From assembly GCA_933207985.1 (NCBI GenBank), contig OW240915.1, positions 262,134,395 through 262,198,394 of the forward strand: a DNA stretch of 64,000 nt, written 5' to 3'. Below, piece after piece: positions 12,401 to 23,545 of this stretch. This DNA is from Pelobates cultripes. Taxonomy: Eukaryota; Chordata; Amphibia; Anura; Pelobatidae. The notes beneath the pieces were generated by a model, which had not been told where the DNA came from, did no database searches, and was given only the letters and a program-made list of their open reading frames with translations. The first letter of the stretch is position 1. Each line of letters starts with the position of its first letter. The position numbers and the translations under genes were made by a program.

Positions 12401-14692
12401 AGGCTGGTGTTTGTGCCAAATGACAGGAAAAGGGTGAGCTGCTGAGTTGTTCCCTGGTCCATCCCCAGGACCACCACAAGTGCAGACAATACCACAAACT
12501 GCTGCCTGTTCCCCCTTTAGATTCACCACATTCACCTGTTTTTTTTCAGTAGCACATCAATACCTAGTTCTCTGCTTTTCCAACACCCATGATTTATCCA
12601 AAGAAAGCATGACAATAAATACATTTTAACACTACTATTAGCACCACCAGAAAGATGACCAACCATAGAAGCTCACCCTCAAGTGCATCCGATGTGGAAA
12701 CTGTGCCGCAAAGTAATAGAACATGACTGTATGATCTAGAGCATGAAACAAACAATTCTGACAAGAATCTTATTAGCTTTCTGACTGGCAAATGAAAATC
12801 AGACTACGATCCACAGTACATAGAGATATATATATAAGTTAGGAGAAGTGAACAGCCTAGAATTTTTTCTCCAGCCAGTTGGCCACAACATCCAATGTAC
12901 ACATTGGTAGATCAAAGTGTGTGACTTATTGCTAGTCTTCATTGTGGTGGTATGAATAAGACATGCCATCCTCATAAACTACTCTTAAAGTGCCTCATTG
13001 CCAAAGCAGAAAGCGAAGAATACGTTCAACCTCTTGGACACAAGACGGCATCTACCCATACGTGCAGATCATACTGTATTAATGGGAATCCCCTTTCAAA
13101 GAAATGTGTGGCCTCCACATGGATCTGCAACAACTGGTTAAATGGGTGTCTGATTTGCAAGAGGAACAAATTATTCCATGTGAAATCAAATTAAATGCAC
13201 AGGACAACAGATGGCTCTTCTCCACCTGTACATGTTAGAGCTACACAAAAGGAAGAACATGAATACCTGTGTCTTATGAGGCATCAGAAACAGAGGATGT
13301 CTAATGTACACTCACCTTGTTTTTTTTAATCAAATTCTAGGCAGACCAGCTGACATTGTGATTCTCTTTGGCTGAGCCCACAGTGTCCTCAATGGTTAGA
13401 AGTGCACATTCTGTAGCTCCTTTATGCTGCAATATCTATTTTTTCTGCAATTGTTCTGCAAGGAATAATCCCCAGGACCAGATGTCAAAATACTAAAAGT
13501 CTCCAGAAATAGCATCAAGAAGAAAGAAAAAGGAAATAAAAAAAAAAAACCCCACCACATATTGTACACTACTACTCCTTTTGCTACTCATATCACCCAG
13601 AAGACCAGAATGGCCAGCTCACAAATGGAAGAAAACCTAGGATCCATATGAAGTTAGGACTAGTAACAAAATGTATTAATAAATCCAATTATACCGTACA
13701 TAAAATTAAAAAGGTGCAAACGGAAGAGGGGGGCACACCGGGCAAAAGACCCCATTGAATTTGTTTCTCACAGCAGCTTCTCAGAGGACCTTTGAGCTGG
13801 TTGTGGATAAGGAATACTGCATTTTGATTTTCTTGCACATAAGAAGTCAAGAACTCTTATCAGACTTTCTATTTAATTTATATGATCAGCACTCTTCTGG
13901 TTCTTCTTTCAAATACAATATTGGGGACTATCTATAAAAAAAAAATTAAAAAAAAAAAAAGAGGGGGAGGGGAGGGAATCTCCATTGTGCCTGATCAGTT
14001 CAATAGTTAAACAGAATACATTTTTTCAACTTTTACCTTTAAGATTAAGTTTCAAAACCCAGGTGGATTTCCAGTAAATTATAGAAAACCTTTGGTTTCC
14101 CACTCACCTGCTCTAAATTTGACCTCAAATATCTCTGCAGGAATCTCACACATCTCCTCCTTGGATTAGCCCACAATGATCAGGTCAGCAAGACCCAGGA
14201 GAACATTTTTCCAAATACAACAAGCCCATACCAACTAAATCTCTACAGTACTTCTTTCAACAGATTCCACAAAGGCATTGACAGTTATACATTTCTAACT
14301 AAATTGGAGGACACTGCTCCATCAGTAATCATAGGTGCCATCTGAACTAAGTTTTTTATCTCTCCCTCACCAATGCAAACATGGCAGACTGTCCTCATTC
14401 CTCAATTGTTGAAATATGAAATTAACAATTGACTCAACAACACCTCTGCCCCATTTGCATTTGTAGTGGACATCTCTCAAGAGTAAACCTTGCTAACTTC
14501 AAGGGTTACTCCAACCCCTCCTTTTTTAATTTTTTTTTTAATAATGTCCTATTAGGCATTATTCTTAAGGTCTCCCACCTCTAAATGCATTATTAAAATA
14601 ATAATAATTGTATAATTACCTTGAATGCAGAGCTGGGCGAAGCATGTTTTGTATGTTGCCCACACGCTGGGCATTATACGAGTGGTTGTGTA

Positions 14693-14978
14693 TAGTGATG
14701 TCGCGAACCGTCCGCGAACTTGCCGCGAACGGTTCGCCACGAACCGTTCGTGGCGAACTCCGGTCAGCTGACACATCCCTGCCAATCTCCGGCAGACCCT
14801 CCCTCCCAGAGCCTCCCACCTCCTGGACAGCATCCATGTTGAAGCTGCCTTCAACATGTATGCTGTCCAGGAAGTAGGAGGGTCTGGGATGGAGGGTCTG
14901 CCGGAGATTGGCAGGGATGTGTCAGCTGACCGGAGTACGTCACGAACGGTTCGTGGCGAACCATTTGCAACATCACTA
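14693..14978. mobile_element. Palindromic hAT MITE with 8-bp TSD
   Basis: The 286-bp element begins TAGTGATGTCGCGAAC and ends with the matching inverse ATCACTA. Identical 8-bp duplications GTTGTGTA lie at 14685-14692 and 14979-14986, the hAT signature. Most of its length is a foldback, with arms around GGTCAGCTGACAC and CTGTCCAGGA. Five overlapping open frames of 70-150 codons on both strands are products of the palindrome and are not genes. The exact duplications suggest a fairly recent insertion. Confidence 0.93.
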
Positions 14979-15379
14979 GTTGTGTACTGTGCCTTGTGCA
15001 CCACCCACTTTTTACATACTGTGTATCCATACCATTATTCTTCAGATTACATGAACTCTGACTGCCGTGAGTGCCACCATGCACAATAATATACTGTGTG
15101 GCATTGAAACACTCCAAAAGGGAGCACACTATACATTACAGAATGTAAATATCAATACAATACACTATACACAACACCGATGTTAAATTTGCTGTGTATG
15201 CTATCTACACACTATCTGCTGTGTCGATCATCCATCCACAAATTGAAGAGTATCTTATTGTGTATTTTAGTGTTGGATAGGTTTGTTCTTTTTTGCTGAA
15301 TAGCACATCACCCCTTAGGGATCTACAAATTTCTATAGTCCTGTCCCTCCCCCCACCTAATGGAATTACTAATTCACCT

Positions 15380-17110
15380 CTTCTGTTTGGTTGGCTCCCA
15401 CCTATATGTTAGCTCCACATCCCTCCACATAAGACTTTACATTATTTTCCCATCCCCCTTCAGTCTTATTCTAGATTAGATCATTTCCTTATCTCCTGGA
15501 TTAGTAACTCAAACATAGGGTCAATTACATTGTTTGATCACATGGACATTTCCCTGTCTTTGACTATCCCCCGACTGAACCGACCATGGACCTGGCGACT
15601 GAACCCACTCCTTTTACATGACAAGTCCTTAATGGAATCCATCTTTAAACAGTTTATTACTCCAAATTAATGAATCTTCAGTCTCATCTCCCACAAGTCT
15701 TTGGGCAGAGCACAAATCAGTTGTCAGAGGTAAACTTATCAGTGCTGCATCTCAAGCTAAAGATCAATGTATTAAGCAATTAGTAACCATTACAGACACC
15801 TCTAAAGCACTCATGTGGATGAAGCAAAACATTTATGAGAAAGGTAATAAGGCAGATGCTCTTTGCTTTAAAAATACACAAAAAAATTAAGAAAATCTCT
15901 CAGATTCACAACCCTGATGGTGAACTTACCAATTTCCTGGATAGGTCAGGTCAGGTGTTTCAGGACTTATTCAAATCTATAAAATCACTCCTCTCCTTTT
16001 CCCCTAGGAAAAGACAGCATGTAACGCCTGACCTCTCTGCTCTTAGGTTCCTTTCAATTACTGGCACTTACCACAGACGACAGAGAATCTTTAGAAACGG
16101 TTTGAAGAAATGGCTTTGGTTTTAGGCACCTTCAAATCTCACAAAGCCCAGATTCAGACGACTTCACTGTCCTATACTATAAAGTACTCTGTTCACTTTT
16201 TAATGCCCTGGTTAAAGGTGAATGGTTTCCTACTGTACATCTTAGCCCTACATTGTATAAAGATTCATGTGATCTTAGCCATTACGATCCGATCTCCTTG
16301 CTAAATGTAGATCTAAAACTGAAGATTAAAGTATGGCCATTAGAATGAGAATTTCTAGGGAATTTGATTCAACCGGACCAATTGGAATTCATCCCGAATC
16401 GCCAGTTAGCTGACAAAAACCCTAGATGTATAGACCTCACTTGGTATGAACACCACAAACATACTGGCTTTAATTTGCTTGCATGCGGAGAATGCTTTTG
16501 ATTGGCTCCCAAGACCATTCCAGTTCTCTGTTCTCTCCTGCTTTGGCCTTGTAAACGATACTCGCCAAGGATGCCAACTATCCCTGCTCCCCTTCACGTC
16601 GCTTCACGCTTCCACCTAGCCCAGAATTTCCCAGTCACACCATCCATACTCAAACTTGTATAGAGTTTTTATCTTACCCCTCTTTTTCCTACATTCTCAA
16701 GCTCATTCCACCTTTGCTCACTACCACTCCAATATATATAACTCCCCCCACTCAGCACAATTACAAGGCTTCTTTTTCAAGGTTTCAGCTATGCAAGCCC
16801 AGCCACCTTGCTTGCACAATTGATATAAGTTGGTACCCTCGTCTCCGAATCCACACTGCAGGTAACTACTCCAGTCAACAACACACTCCCCTGTATAGCA
16901 AGGATATCTCCTTTATGTGCTCAGATATCCACCATATGCCAAACTGCTTAGACACATTTAGAAGTTGACAATGTATAACCTATTCCTCATCGAATGACGT
17001 TTTATTTACTTTGATTTCTGTTCTCTTTACCTTTGTTCTGACCACATCGGGCTTTGTGCAGTTTATTATGCATTTGTATGAAACATTTTGAAATTAAAAG
17101 AATTATATAT
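15380..17110 (+). pseudogene. Tx1/L1-type LINE ORF2 relic (endonuclease end to early RT)
   Basis: Broken frames on the plus strand read, in order, the end of an AP endonuclease domain (a stretch like DHMDISLSLTIPRLNRPWTW near 15540), a linker with KIHKKIKKISQIHNPDG near 15860, and early reverse-transcriptase motifs. These are a degraded PGPD-F-Y-YK motif near 16140-16190, YDPISLLNVDLKLK near 16275-16325 and LIQPDQLEFIPNRQ near 16370. It stops before the catalytic RT motifs; sequence to about 17110 may be 3' tail. Multiple frameshifts and stops make it non-functional. Assignment to the Tx1/L1 group is by motif order. Confidence 0.75.
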
Positions 17111-18164
17111 ATATAAAAAAAATCTCTTTAGCTTTATGCAAACTAAACATTTTCACAACCATGTCTGAATATACACTTTTTTCCCACCAGAGAGAATAAA
17201 AAGCCATTTATAAGAATAAGGAATTATAAATTTAAAAAAAAAAAATTAAAAAACTTTTTTTTTTTTTTAATTCAACATTTCACATGTATCCATACATACC
17301 CTATATACACTGAAGTTTATTCACTAAACTGGAAATTGTGTAGAATTGAAGAGGGAACAGGCCAAAATAGCCAATAAAAGATAAATAAATATGGATGTGT
17401 TAGAGAAATTTTCCAAGTCACCCATCTTCGCCTAAAATGCACAATGCCTTTGTCAATTCTCCACAAGTTCACATTTAGGGCTTGTTTTCATGCTTGTCAT
17501 TAGTGGAGGCTCGTCCATAGGAGCAACTTGGAGATGTGTTTATGTCCTTTTAATGATTAGTACTGCAGTTTTCCTTCCCTCTCTTATTATGCCGCTCTAT
17601 TGCTGCTAAGGAGAGTGGTTATGCCTGCTTTATATATTCATATTCTAAATTATATACTTTTATGGTCCTTAGTCAAACAAATCTGATTAAATAATTAAAG
17701 GTTCTTTTGATCCATGCCTGCTGCCTTGTATAAACCCGGTGCTTCAGCTGCTCCATGCTTTGAATATATCTCTGTACGTTCTCCCTCGCAGTCTCTGATA
17801 ATCCTCACCTGGCTCCATGCTTTAAATCCTTCCCTCCTGTGTTGACAGCTCTCCATTGCAGTCTCATCCAAGCAAGAACTGAACACACTTTTCCCCAGCC
17901 AGGTAGGACTTTGCCTGACACTCCACATATAGAAATTAAAGCTGTTTATTACCACAAATATTAACATCTTACCTTTAGCACTACAGTTCTTACCGATTCC
18001 TTTTTCTTGAGACTCACCCAGCCTTTCAAGCTGGGTAAGTGTATTGAGAAATACAATGTACTTGAATTGGAGTGTTACTAATAAGCGATAAGGTATATAA
18101 AAAACAAAAACAAAACAATTAACTAGCCACTTGAAAAACACTGCTTTTCCAGTAGAATGACAAT

Positions 18165-18335
18165 GTTTTTTAACTGCAGGGTTAAAAGAGTGAGATGAAG
18201 TGGTCTGAGGGCCTATAGTGTTCCTTTATATTAATAGAATATGGTTATTGTGCAGTCATAAACAGAAACAAAAGTAATTTAACCCCTAAATGGCAGTTGA
18301 GCAGTGAAACTGCAGGGCATGATCAACCAAAACTG
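18165..18335. mobile_element. Fragments of T2-like MITEs
   Basis: Two partial MITE ends lie side by side. One ends with GGCCTATAGTGTTCCTTTAT near 18227. The next segment, to about 18335, matches the interior of the MITEs at 38066 and 39611 (a Cys-free, untranslated segment around GCAGTTGAGCAGTGAAACTG). Confidence 0.6.
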
Positions 18336-18544
18336 TTGTGTTATTTTTTTTTATTTCCTATCACAATCCGAGATGTTTTAAAACTTGAAGAATCTAATTA
18401 CCAGTCGTTTAAACATTACATTTAAACATGTAAACAGCTTTGAAACAATTAAATGTTTATACATAGACAACCCACAACCTCACTCTTGTGCTAGGTTTGG
18501 ATAAAATACATTTACTACAACATGTCCCCTTATAGAGCAAACAA

Positions 18545-18868
18545 GGTATAAAAATGTATAGGCAATACAGCTGCTAATCTACAAAACAATACAATAAATA
18601 TAGTGTAATACAGTCAAAACAATAATCCACTGCACAGTTAAAAGTGAACGCACAGAAATCATTGTATCGCCTCCCCTTAGACGTCTGGTTGGGCTATCCG
18701 ATGTCTCCTCCTGCTCCTGATTTTAAACCCTTATTAAGGATAATCTCCAGGACTCCACTTTATTTTTCAATTTGGTGTAAATTAAAACCATATGAATAAA
18801 ACAAAGAAAAATGGTCCTACATGTTTGATCTAACAACTGACTTCTTCAGGGACTAGAAACAACGAATG
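18545..18868 (-). repeat. Left arm of an inverted repeat flanking a LINE
   Basis: The reverse complement of this arm aligns with 22751-23112. Shared landmarks, in order, include ATACAGCTG-TAATCTAC, CACTGCACAGTTAAAAGTG, GGATAATCTCCAG, CAATTTGGTGTA, ATAAAACAAAG and TCCTACATGTTT. The arms are diverged but collinear, and each has a hammerhead-like motif at its inner end. A (TA)n tract at 18869-18911 separates it from the LINE. Confidence 0.8.
18813..18854 (-). ncRNA. Decayed hammerhead motif in the left arm
   Basis: On the minus strand, stem I is GUCC/GGAC (18853-18850 with 18817-18814) around core CUGAAGA (18849-18843), which fits CUGANGA. The GAAA element reads CAAA: invariant G12 is changed to C, so catalysis should be lost. 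It is followed by CAUGUA, as in the right-arm copy. This copy lies on the PLAG1-sense strand. Confidence 0.5.
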
Positions 18869-18915
<47 letters not shown>

Positions 18916-19412
18916 TAAAAAATCATTTTTTCTCTCATTGGAATGATTTTATTTTTTTGCATAAAGTCATGGTACAGATATCACTGTTTTGTATACATAG
19001 AATATTAAGATGTAACAATTATCTGTATGCGTCAAATACATAGAAAACAAGAATTTGTTGATAACAATTGTCTGTATGGTTTGTGAAACAAGATGTGTTT
19101 AAGTAAATACAAAAACAAAGATAACCCTGATAGAATGGTATGGAGTGTGTGTTGGAAGTTTTCCCCTTCGGCTAGCTTGTCCATGCTATTGCGTCTTGCT
19201 CAAGGATGCGTGTGGGATCCCCCCTCACGGGGAATGCTGAAGGTACATGCACCACTACGACCAGATAGATGTGTAAGAGTGGTATCTGTCTGAGAGGGAG
19301 TAGCAAATATCCTCCATATTCCTAGTGGTTTCCACTCTTTGGATCCAATCTCTTATGGGCAGCGGGTTTGATTTTTTCCAGTATATAGGGATCAATTGGT
19401 TTGCCACTGTTA

Positions 19413-20071
19413 TCAAATATAGGAGTAGTTGAGTTTTTTTCTTTGGGAAAGTTTGGTGGTGGGAGAAGGAAGATGAAAGAATCTGGGGTTGGGGGTCAGT
19501 TTTCCCCCCAGTATTGTCTGTATGAGGCTAGAAATGCACCTCCAGTAGGTTTGTATTTCTGGGCAGGACCACCAGATGTGTGATGCTGTGCCTGAGGGGT
19601 GATGGCATCTCCAACATTGATCAGAGGATTGGGGGAATATGGCTCTTAGTCTCGCTGGTGTATAATACCATCTAATAATTCTTTCATAGTTATTCTCTTG
19701 GGTCTCTGTGCTTCTAGATGTTTTGTGAATATTTCTAAAGATTTTGCGCCACCTATCAGGTGGTATGGTGATATTGAGCTCCGATTCCCATGCAGAAGTG
19801 AAGGCATGAGAGTGTTTGGGCTGTATGGAGAGAAGCAGAGTGTACATGACAGAGCTTTTTTTAATATGTGCCCATTCCCTTCAATTACTGCCTCCACTGA
19901 CAAATATTGTGAGTTATGATATTGCTTATATGTTTTCCCCATCTGCTCCAGGAGGGAACAATGGGTTGTGAGTGATTGGATACAGAGGTGAGGGATAGGG
20001 GGATATGTCCTGACGTGAGCGTATGTGCGCCCATAGTCTGAGCGTGGGGGTGATGGTAGGATGTGTGCCAT
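19413..20071 (-). pseudogene. LINE ORF2 C-terminal region (two frames)
   Basis: Two overlapping minus-strand frames (20071-19646 and 19847-19413) together carry the C-terminal region of a Tx1/L1 ORF2 protein. The second contains the cysteine-histidine knuckle CWRC...H.WWSC (within QCWRCHHPSGTASHIWWSCP), which is characteristic of this LINE group. A frameshift near 19.8 kb separates the frames, so no intact product is possible. Confidence 0.8.
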
Positions 20072-20193
20072 GGTGTAGTAGGAAAGATCCTACTTTGTGC
20101 CACGGGAGTGTGTAGATCGGGGTTCTGAAATAGGCGGCTTCCTCCTGTCGTAGTTGTTCTGCAGTTTGTGAGGGAAGTGTGATTGGAAGGATT

Positions 20194-21288
20194 TCACATT
20201 TGCTTAATTTTGCCTAAAAAGTTAGAAAGTTTACTGTATAATGTCCTTTCCTTCATGATATGTGGTAAAGAAATGGAGGGATGTGTGATTGTGAAGATCA
20301 TATCATCTGCAAATGCGGCTATCTTGTGGACTGTTTCCCCTACTTTGATCCCATGTATGTGCGGATTCTCTCTGATGCCCTGTAAGAATGGTTCCAGGAC
20401 CAGTACAAATAGCAAAGGCGACAGAGGGCACCCTAGTCTTGTGCCATTGGAGATTCGCACCGGGTCTGATAATTGGCCACTGATGCGGATGTGTGCTGTG
20501 GAATAAACAGCTTCCAGCCACTTCATCCAATTGGGACCAAAGCCCATATGTTTAAGTGTGAGCCTCATCAGGGTCCAGTCTACCTTGTCGAACGCTTTCT
20601 CGGCGTCAATCGACAGGAGTAGGCTGGTGTCTCCCGAGCGCTTTGCGTGGTGTATGAGGTTTAGGATCTTGGTTGTGTTATGCTTAGCCTCCCTCCCCAA
20701 AACAAATCCCGACTGGTCTGGGTGGATCAAATCCTGGAGAATTGGGCGTAAGCGATTGGATAAAATTTTGGTGAATAATTTGAGGTCAATGTTAATTAGG
20801 GATATTGGTTTATAACTTCCGCATTGTAGGAGGTCTTTGCCTGGTTTGGGCAAGAGTGTGATGGTGGCATTTAGTGCTTGTGGTGGGAGAGTGGAGCATT
20901 GCAATAGGGAGTTAAATGAATTTAGGAAGGGCTGTGCCAGCTGTGTGGGGAATGTTTTATAGTATTTTGTCATAAAGCCATCTGGGCCTGGGCTTTTCCC
21001 CAATGGTAAATGTTTGATTGTCTCTTGATATTCTTGAATGGAAAAAGGTTGGTCCAGGGAGTGTCTAAGGTTAGCCAGTATGGTGGCCGAAATTCTACTT
21101 GCGAGAAACTCTTGGATGTCCTCTAGTGGAGAGGGGTTGGTCCTTAAATTATATAGTGAGGAATAAAAGTCATGGAATGCCTTGGTTATGTCTGGCATGA
21201 GGTGAGAATTTTTGCCCTCTCTGTTTTTAATAGCGGCTATGAAGGTTCTCTCTATTTTTTTAGTGCATGTGCTAAAAGACGTCCGCAT
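20194..21288 (-). pseudogene. LINE reverse transcriptase domain
   Basis: A 364-codon frame with the ordered RT motifs of a non-LTR retrotransposon: GKSPGPDGF, YKPISLINIDLK, HPDQSGFVLGRE, the catalytic motif A LLLSIDAEKAFDKVDW, LGCPLSPLLF (usual Gln before GCP replaced by Leu), and motif C AFADDM with both catalytic aspartates. The enzyme would copy element RNA at a nicked target. The frame is cut off from its endonuclease and C-terminal parts by frameshifts, so it is a relic despite the complete core motifs. Confidence 0.9.
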
Positions 21289-22007
21289 TTTCCTCAGTGT
21301 GCATAGTAAAGGCTCTTTGTGAGTGTCAGTTTGCGTTTGGTTTGGGTACTCAGGTGAATGTTGAGTTCTGTTCTTTTTTGGATCAGTGTTTTGTATGTAT
21401 CCAGAATTAGGTTGGCTTTGTGAGTCTGTTCCAGCCCCCTGATTTCCCTAAGGAGTTGCGTTACATGTGTACTCTGTTGCTTTTTATGATTGGAAGCCAG
21501 TTGGATGAGTGTACCCCTGAATGTGCATTTGTGCGCCTCCCATATATTCGGGTATGTGGATTCAGTGTTGGTTGTGGGCGAAAAAGCGGTTTAATTCTGC
21601 TGAAATACGGTTGAATATTTCGGGGTGATTTAGGAGTGTCATTAAATTTCCATTGGGACCTTGACGTATATAAGGACCAGGTGATCGGGCCATATAAGCA
21701 AGAGGATATCAGGTTGAGGAACCTGTGGACCTGGGGAGGAAGAACAAGTCAATCCTCGAGTCCTGTTGTATGAGAGTAATAAAAGTAATCCCTTTGAGAT
21801 GGGTGACATGATCTCCAACAGTCGAATAGTTGGTGCGAGTCTAATAGCCGTTGGGTATTTGCTCTAGTTGATGCGAGGTATGTATGAGTGTGGGAGGTAG
21901 TGTCTAGAGTGCTGTCTAGTGAGATATTGAAGTCCCCCCCCTAGGATTAAGAGTCCCTCTGTGAAAGACTCCAGTTTTTTGAGTATCTTGTTGAGAGCTG
22001 AGAGTTG

Positions 22008-22370
22008 TTACCTATTGGGTAGATATATGTTTGCTAGGGTGGTCGTGGTGTTACCTATTATTCCCTTTAGGAATATGAATCTCCCTTGCTCATCTTCTGC
22101 GTGTTCCTTGTATGTGAAAGGGAGATGAGAACTCTGTATGATTGCCACTACCCTGGATTTGGACCCTGAGTAGTTGCTTAAGTAGCCCTTCAGATATTTA
22201 TTGTTTTTGAATGAGGGAGCTGAACCTGCTCTGAAATGAGTCTCCTGGACAAATACTACCTCAGCCTTCTGTTTGGGGTAATCTGCCAAGGCAAGGTATC
22301 TTTTCTCGGGTATATTGAGGCCCCTAGCATTGTGTGTGAGGATAGTGATGGTGGCCGGTGGTGATGTCAT
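22008..22370 (-). pseudogene. LINE AP-type endonuclease, N-terminal part
   Basis: A 120-codon frame beginning MTSPPATITILTHNARGLN and including QETH, the N-terminal endonuclease motifs of Tx1/L1 ORF2 (the Asn and Glu active-site residues are visible). It ends at NIYLPNR, after which the frame is lost. It lies immediately upstream, on the element's strand, of the RT block. Confidence 0.85.
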
Positions 22371-22740
22371 GTCTGCTGGGAAGGGGATAGGTAAGAGTAT
22401 GAATGGGGTGCCTCTCTGGTGCTAGTGTGAAAAACTCTTCTTGATAGTATCGTTTCTCCCTTGTGTTTTGGCTTGCGGCCCAAGTAGTAGTGGGGTGTTT
22501 TGGTACCAGGTATAAACAAGTAACAATAAAACTATATACAAGATTTCAGTTCTAGGGTACTTGGCGACCCAAAGAACTGGTATTGGCTGGTGTCAGCCTC
22601 TGCAGTGTTCCCGATACCACAGAGGGTCAATGTAAGGGTGTGTGACACCGCTGTTATTATTGGAGGGGGGTGAAGGAGCACTTTGCTTTGTAAGCTAGTG
22701 TACAGGTGGAATTTGTGCGCCTATTAGCGTGTATTTATAT

Positions 22741-23171
22741 TCTTTTTATGGTTTATTATTTTCATTGTTTCCAGTCCCTGAAGAGGTTCATCTTTGGATG
22801 AAACATGTAGGACTAGTTCGCTTTGTTTTATGCAGTTATTTTTAAATATACACCAAATTGGAAAATAATGGAATTTTGAATACCCACCCCGCGTTCTGGA
22901 GATTATTCTTGATGAGAAGTCCACAGTCAGGAGAAGGAGGAGATACTGGATAGCCCCACCAAGGGGAGGCACCCAGAGGTGATAAAAAATAACTTGTTCT
23001 GTAAGTGCACTTTTAACTGTGCAGTGTATTATTCTGATTTGACTGTATTACACAATGCAAATTTTTGTTTTTGTAGATTAACAGCTGTATCCCCTATACT
23101 TTCACAATTAAATGTTTGTCCTGTTCACCAATTGTACAGTGCTGTTAACTATGTTGGTGCTATATAAATTA
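22741..23171 (+). repeat. Right arm of the inverted repeat flanking the LINE
   Basis: The plus-strand counterpart of the arm at 18545-18868. It has a complete hammerhead-like motif at its inner end, and the outer end runs into the frog repeat tail GTTGGTGCTATATAAAT near 23153-23171. The arms differ by scattered substitutions and small gaps, so they are old or were independent insertions. Confidence 0.75.
22773..22814 (+). ncRNA. Hammerhead ribozyme motif, complete core and 5-bp stem I
   Basis: Stem I is AGUCC (22773-22777) with GGACU (22810-22814), five Watson-Crick pairs. Core CUGAAGA (22778-22784) fits the CUGANGA consensus, in which position 7 is free. After one extra G, stem II is GUUCA/UGGAU (22786-22790 with 22795-22799, with G.U pairs) around loop UCUU. 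GAAA follows at 22800-22803, then CAUGUA with the palindrome ACAUGU as minimal stem III and cleavage predicted after A22809 (GUA triplet). Every invariant core base is present. It is antisense to the PLAG1 transcript. Activity is untested, and the short stem III implies dimer-dependent cleavage. Confidence 0.65.
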
Positions 23172-23303
23172 TTTCACCAACGATAGCAACAACCTTTTTA
23201 GAGATTACCTATGTTTTGGTAAACGATGGTGACAAGCATGGAAACAAGTCCTTAACACACAAACCCAAATGCATTACAGATTCGTAAAAACAGAGTGCAG
23301 TAC

Positions 23304-23545
23304 CTTAGTAATTTGTATTTAGAAACAAAGGCCTTGGTGCAGTCTTGTTGTGTGCACTTGTAGGGCCTCTCTCCTGTGTGAGTGTATGAATGAACTTTTA
23401 ATTTTTCGACACTGTTAAATGCCTTGTCACACAGCTGGCAAGGGAAGTTTTTTCTTGGTTTTGTTTCACCACGCTTGCGCTTCCCTGAGGGGACTTTCTG
23501 GGTATCTCTTACTTCTGACAAATCACCAGGAATGACCGTGGCCAT
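23304..23545 (-). CDS. PLAG1: PLAG1, first coding exon (residues 1-80 plus two bases)
   Basis: It begins [20 protein letters not shown], as in mammalian PLAG1, with the basic signal KRKR at residues 22-25 for nuclear import, finger 1 at about 34-56 and most of finger 2 (from about 62). The start ATG (23545-23543) has a purine at -3 and G at +4, a strong context. The exon ends ...CTAAG|GTACTG; the two left-over bases AG join G9434 to make Arg81 within finger 2, the same split seen in mammals. Residue 80 is Leu where the human protein has Gln. Together with 8174-9434 it gives 500 residues. Confidence 0.97.

Larger units (their letters stand above)
18912..22740 (-). mobile_element. Tx1/L1-type LINE, decayed ORF2
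   Basis: About 3.8 kb of minus-strand LINE in PLAG1-sense orientation. The order on its own strand is AP endonuclease (22370-22008), a frame-broken linker, reverse transcriptase (21288-20194), then a C-terminal region with a CCHC-like knuckle (20071-19413) and a T-rich (plus-strand) end near 18912-18960. No ORF1 was recognised, so the copy is 5' truncated or its 5' part has decayed. Frame changes between blocks make it inactive. It lies between two inverted, hammerhead-bearing arms. Confidence 0.85.
9435..23303 (-). other. PLAG1: PLAG1 intron between the two coding exons
   Basis: The intron is bounded by donor AAG|GTACTG at 23304/23303 and acceptor TTTAG at 9436/9435. About 13.9 kb long, it carries a hAT MITE, a plus-strand Tx1/L1 fragment, a minus-strand Tx1/L1 copy flanked by inverted hammerhead-bearing arms, and scraps of TTAA MITEs. 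Ends of AAAGGAACACT-type MITEs are visible near 11380-11397 and 11573-11640. The stretches 9560-11350 and 11650-14680 show only AT-rich unique-looking intron, with no supported gene. Confidence 0.9.

Noticed and set aside
14552..15129. Five overlapping frames of 73-150 codons
   Set aside because: Produced by the palindromic hAT MITE; no domain on either strand.
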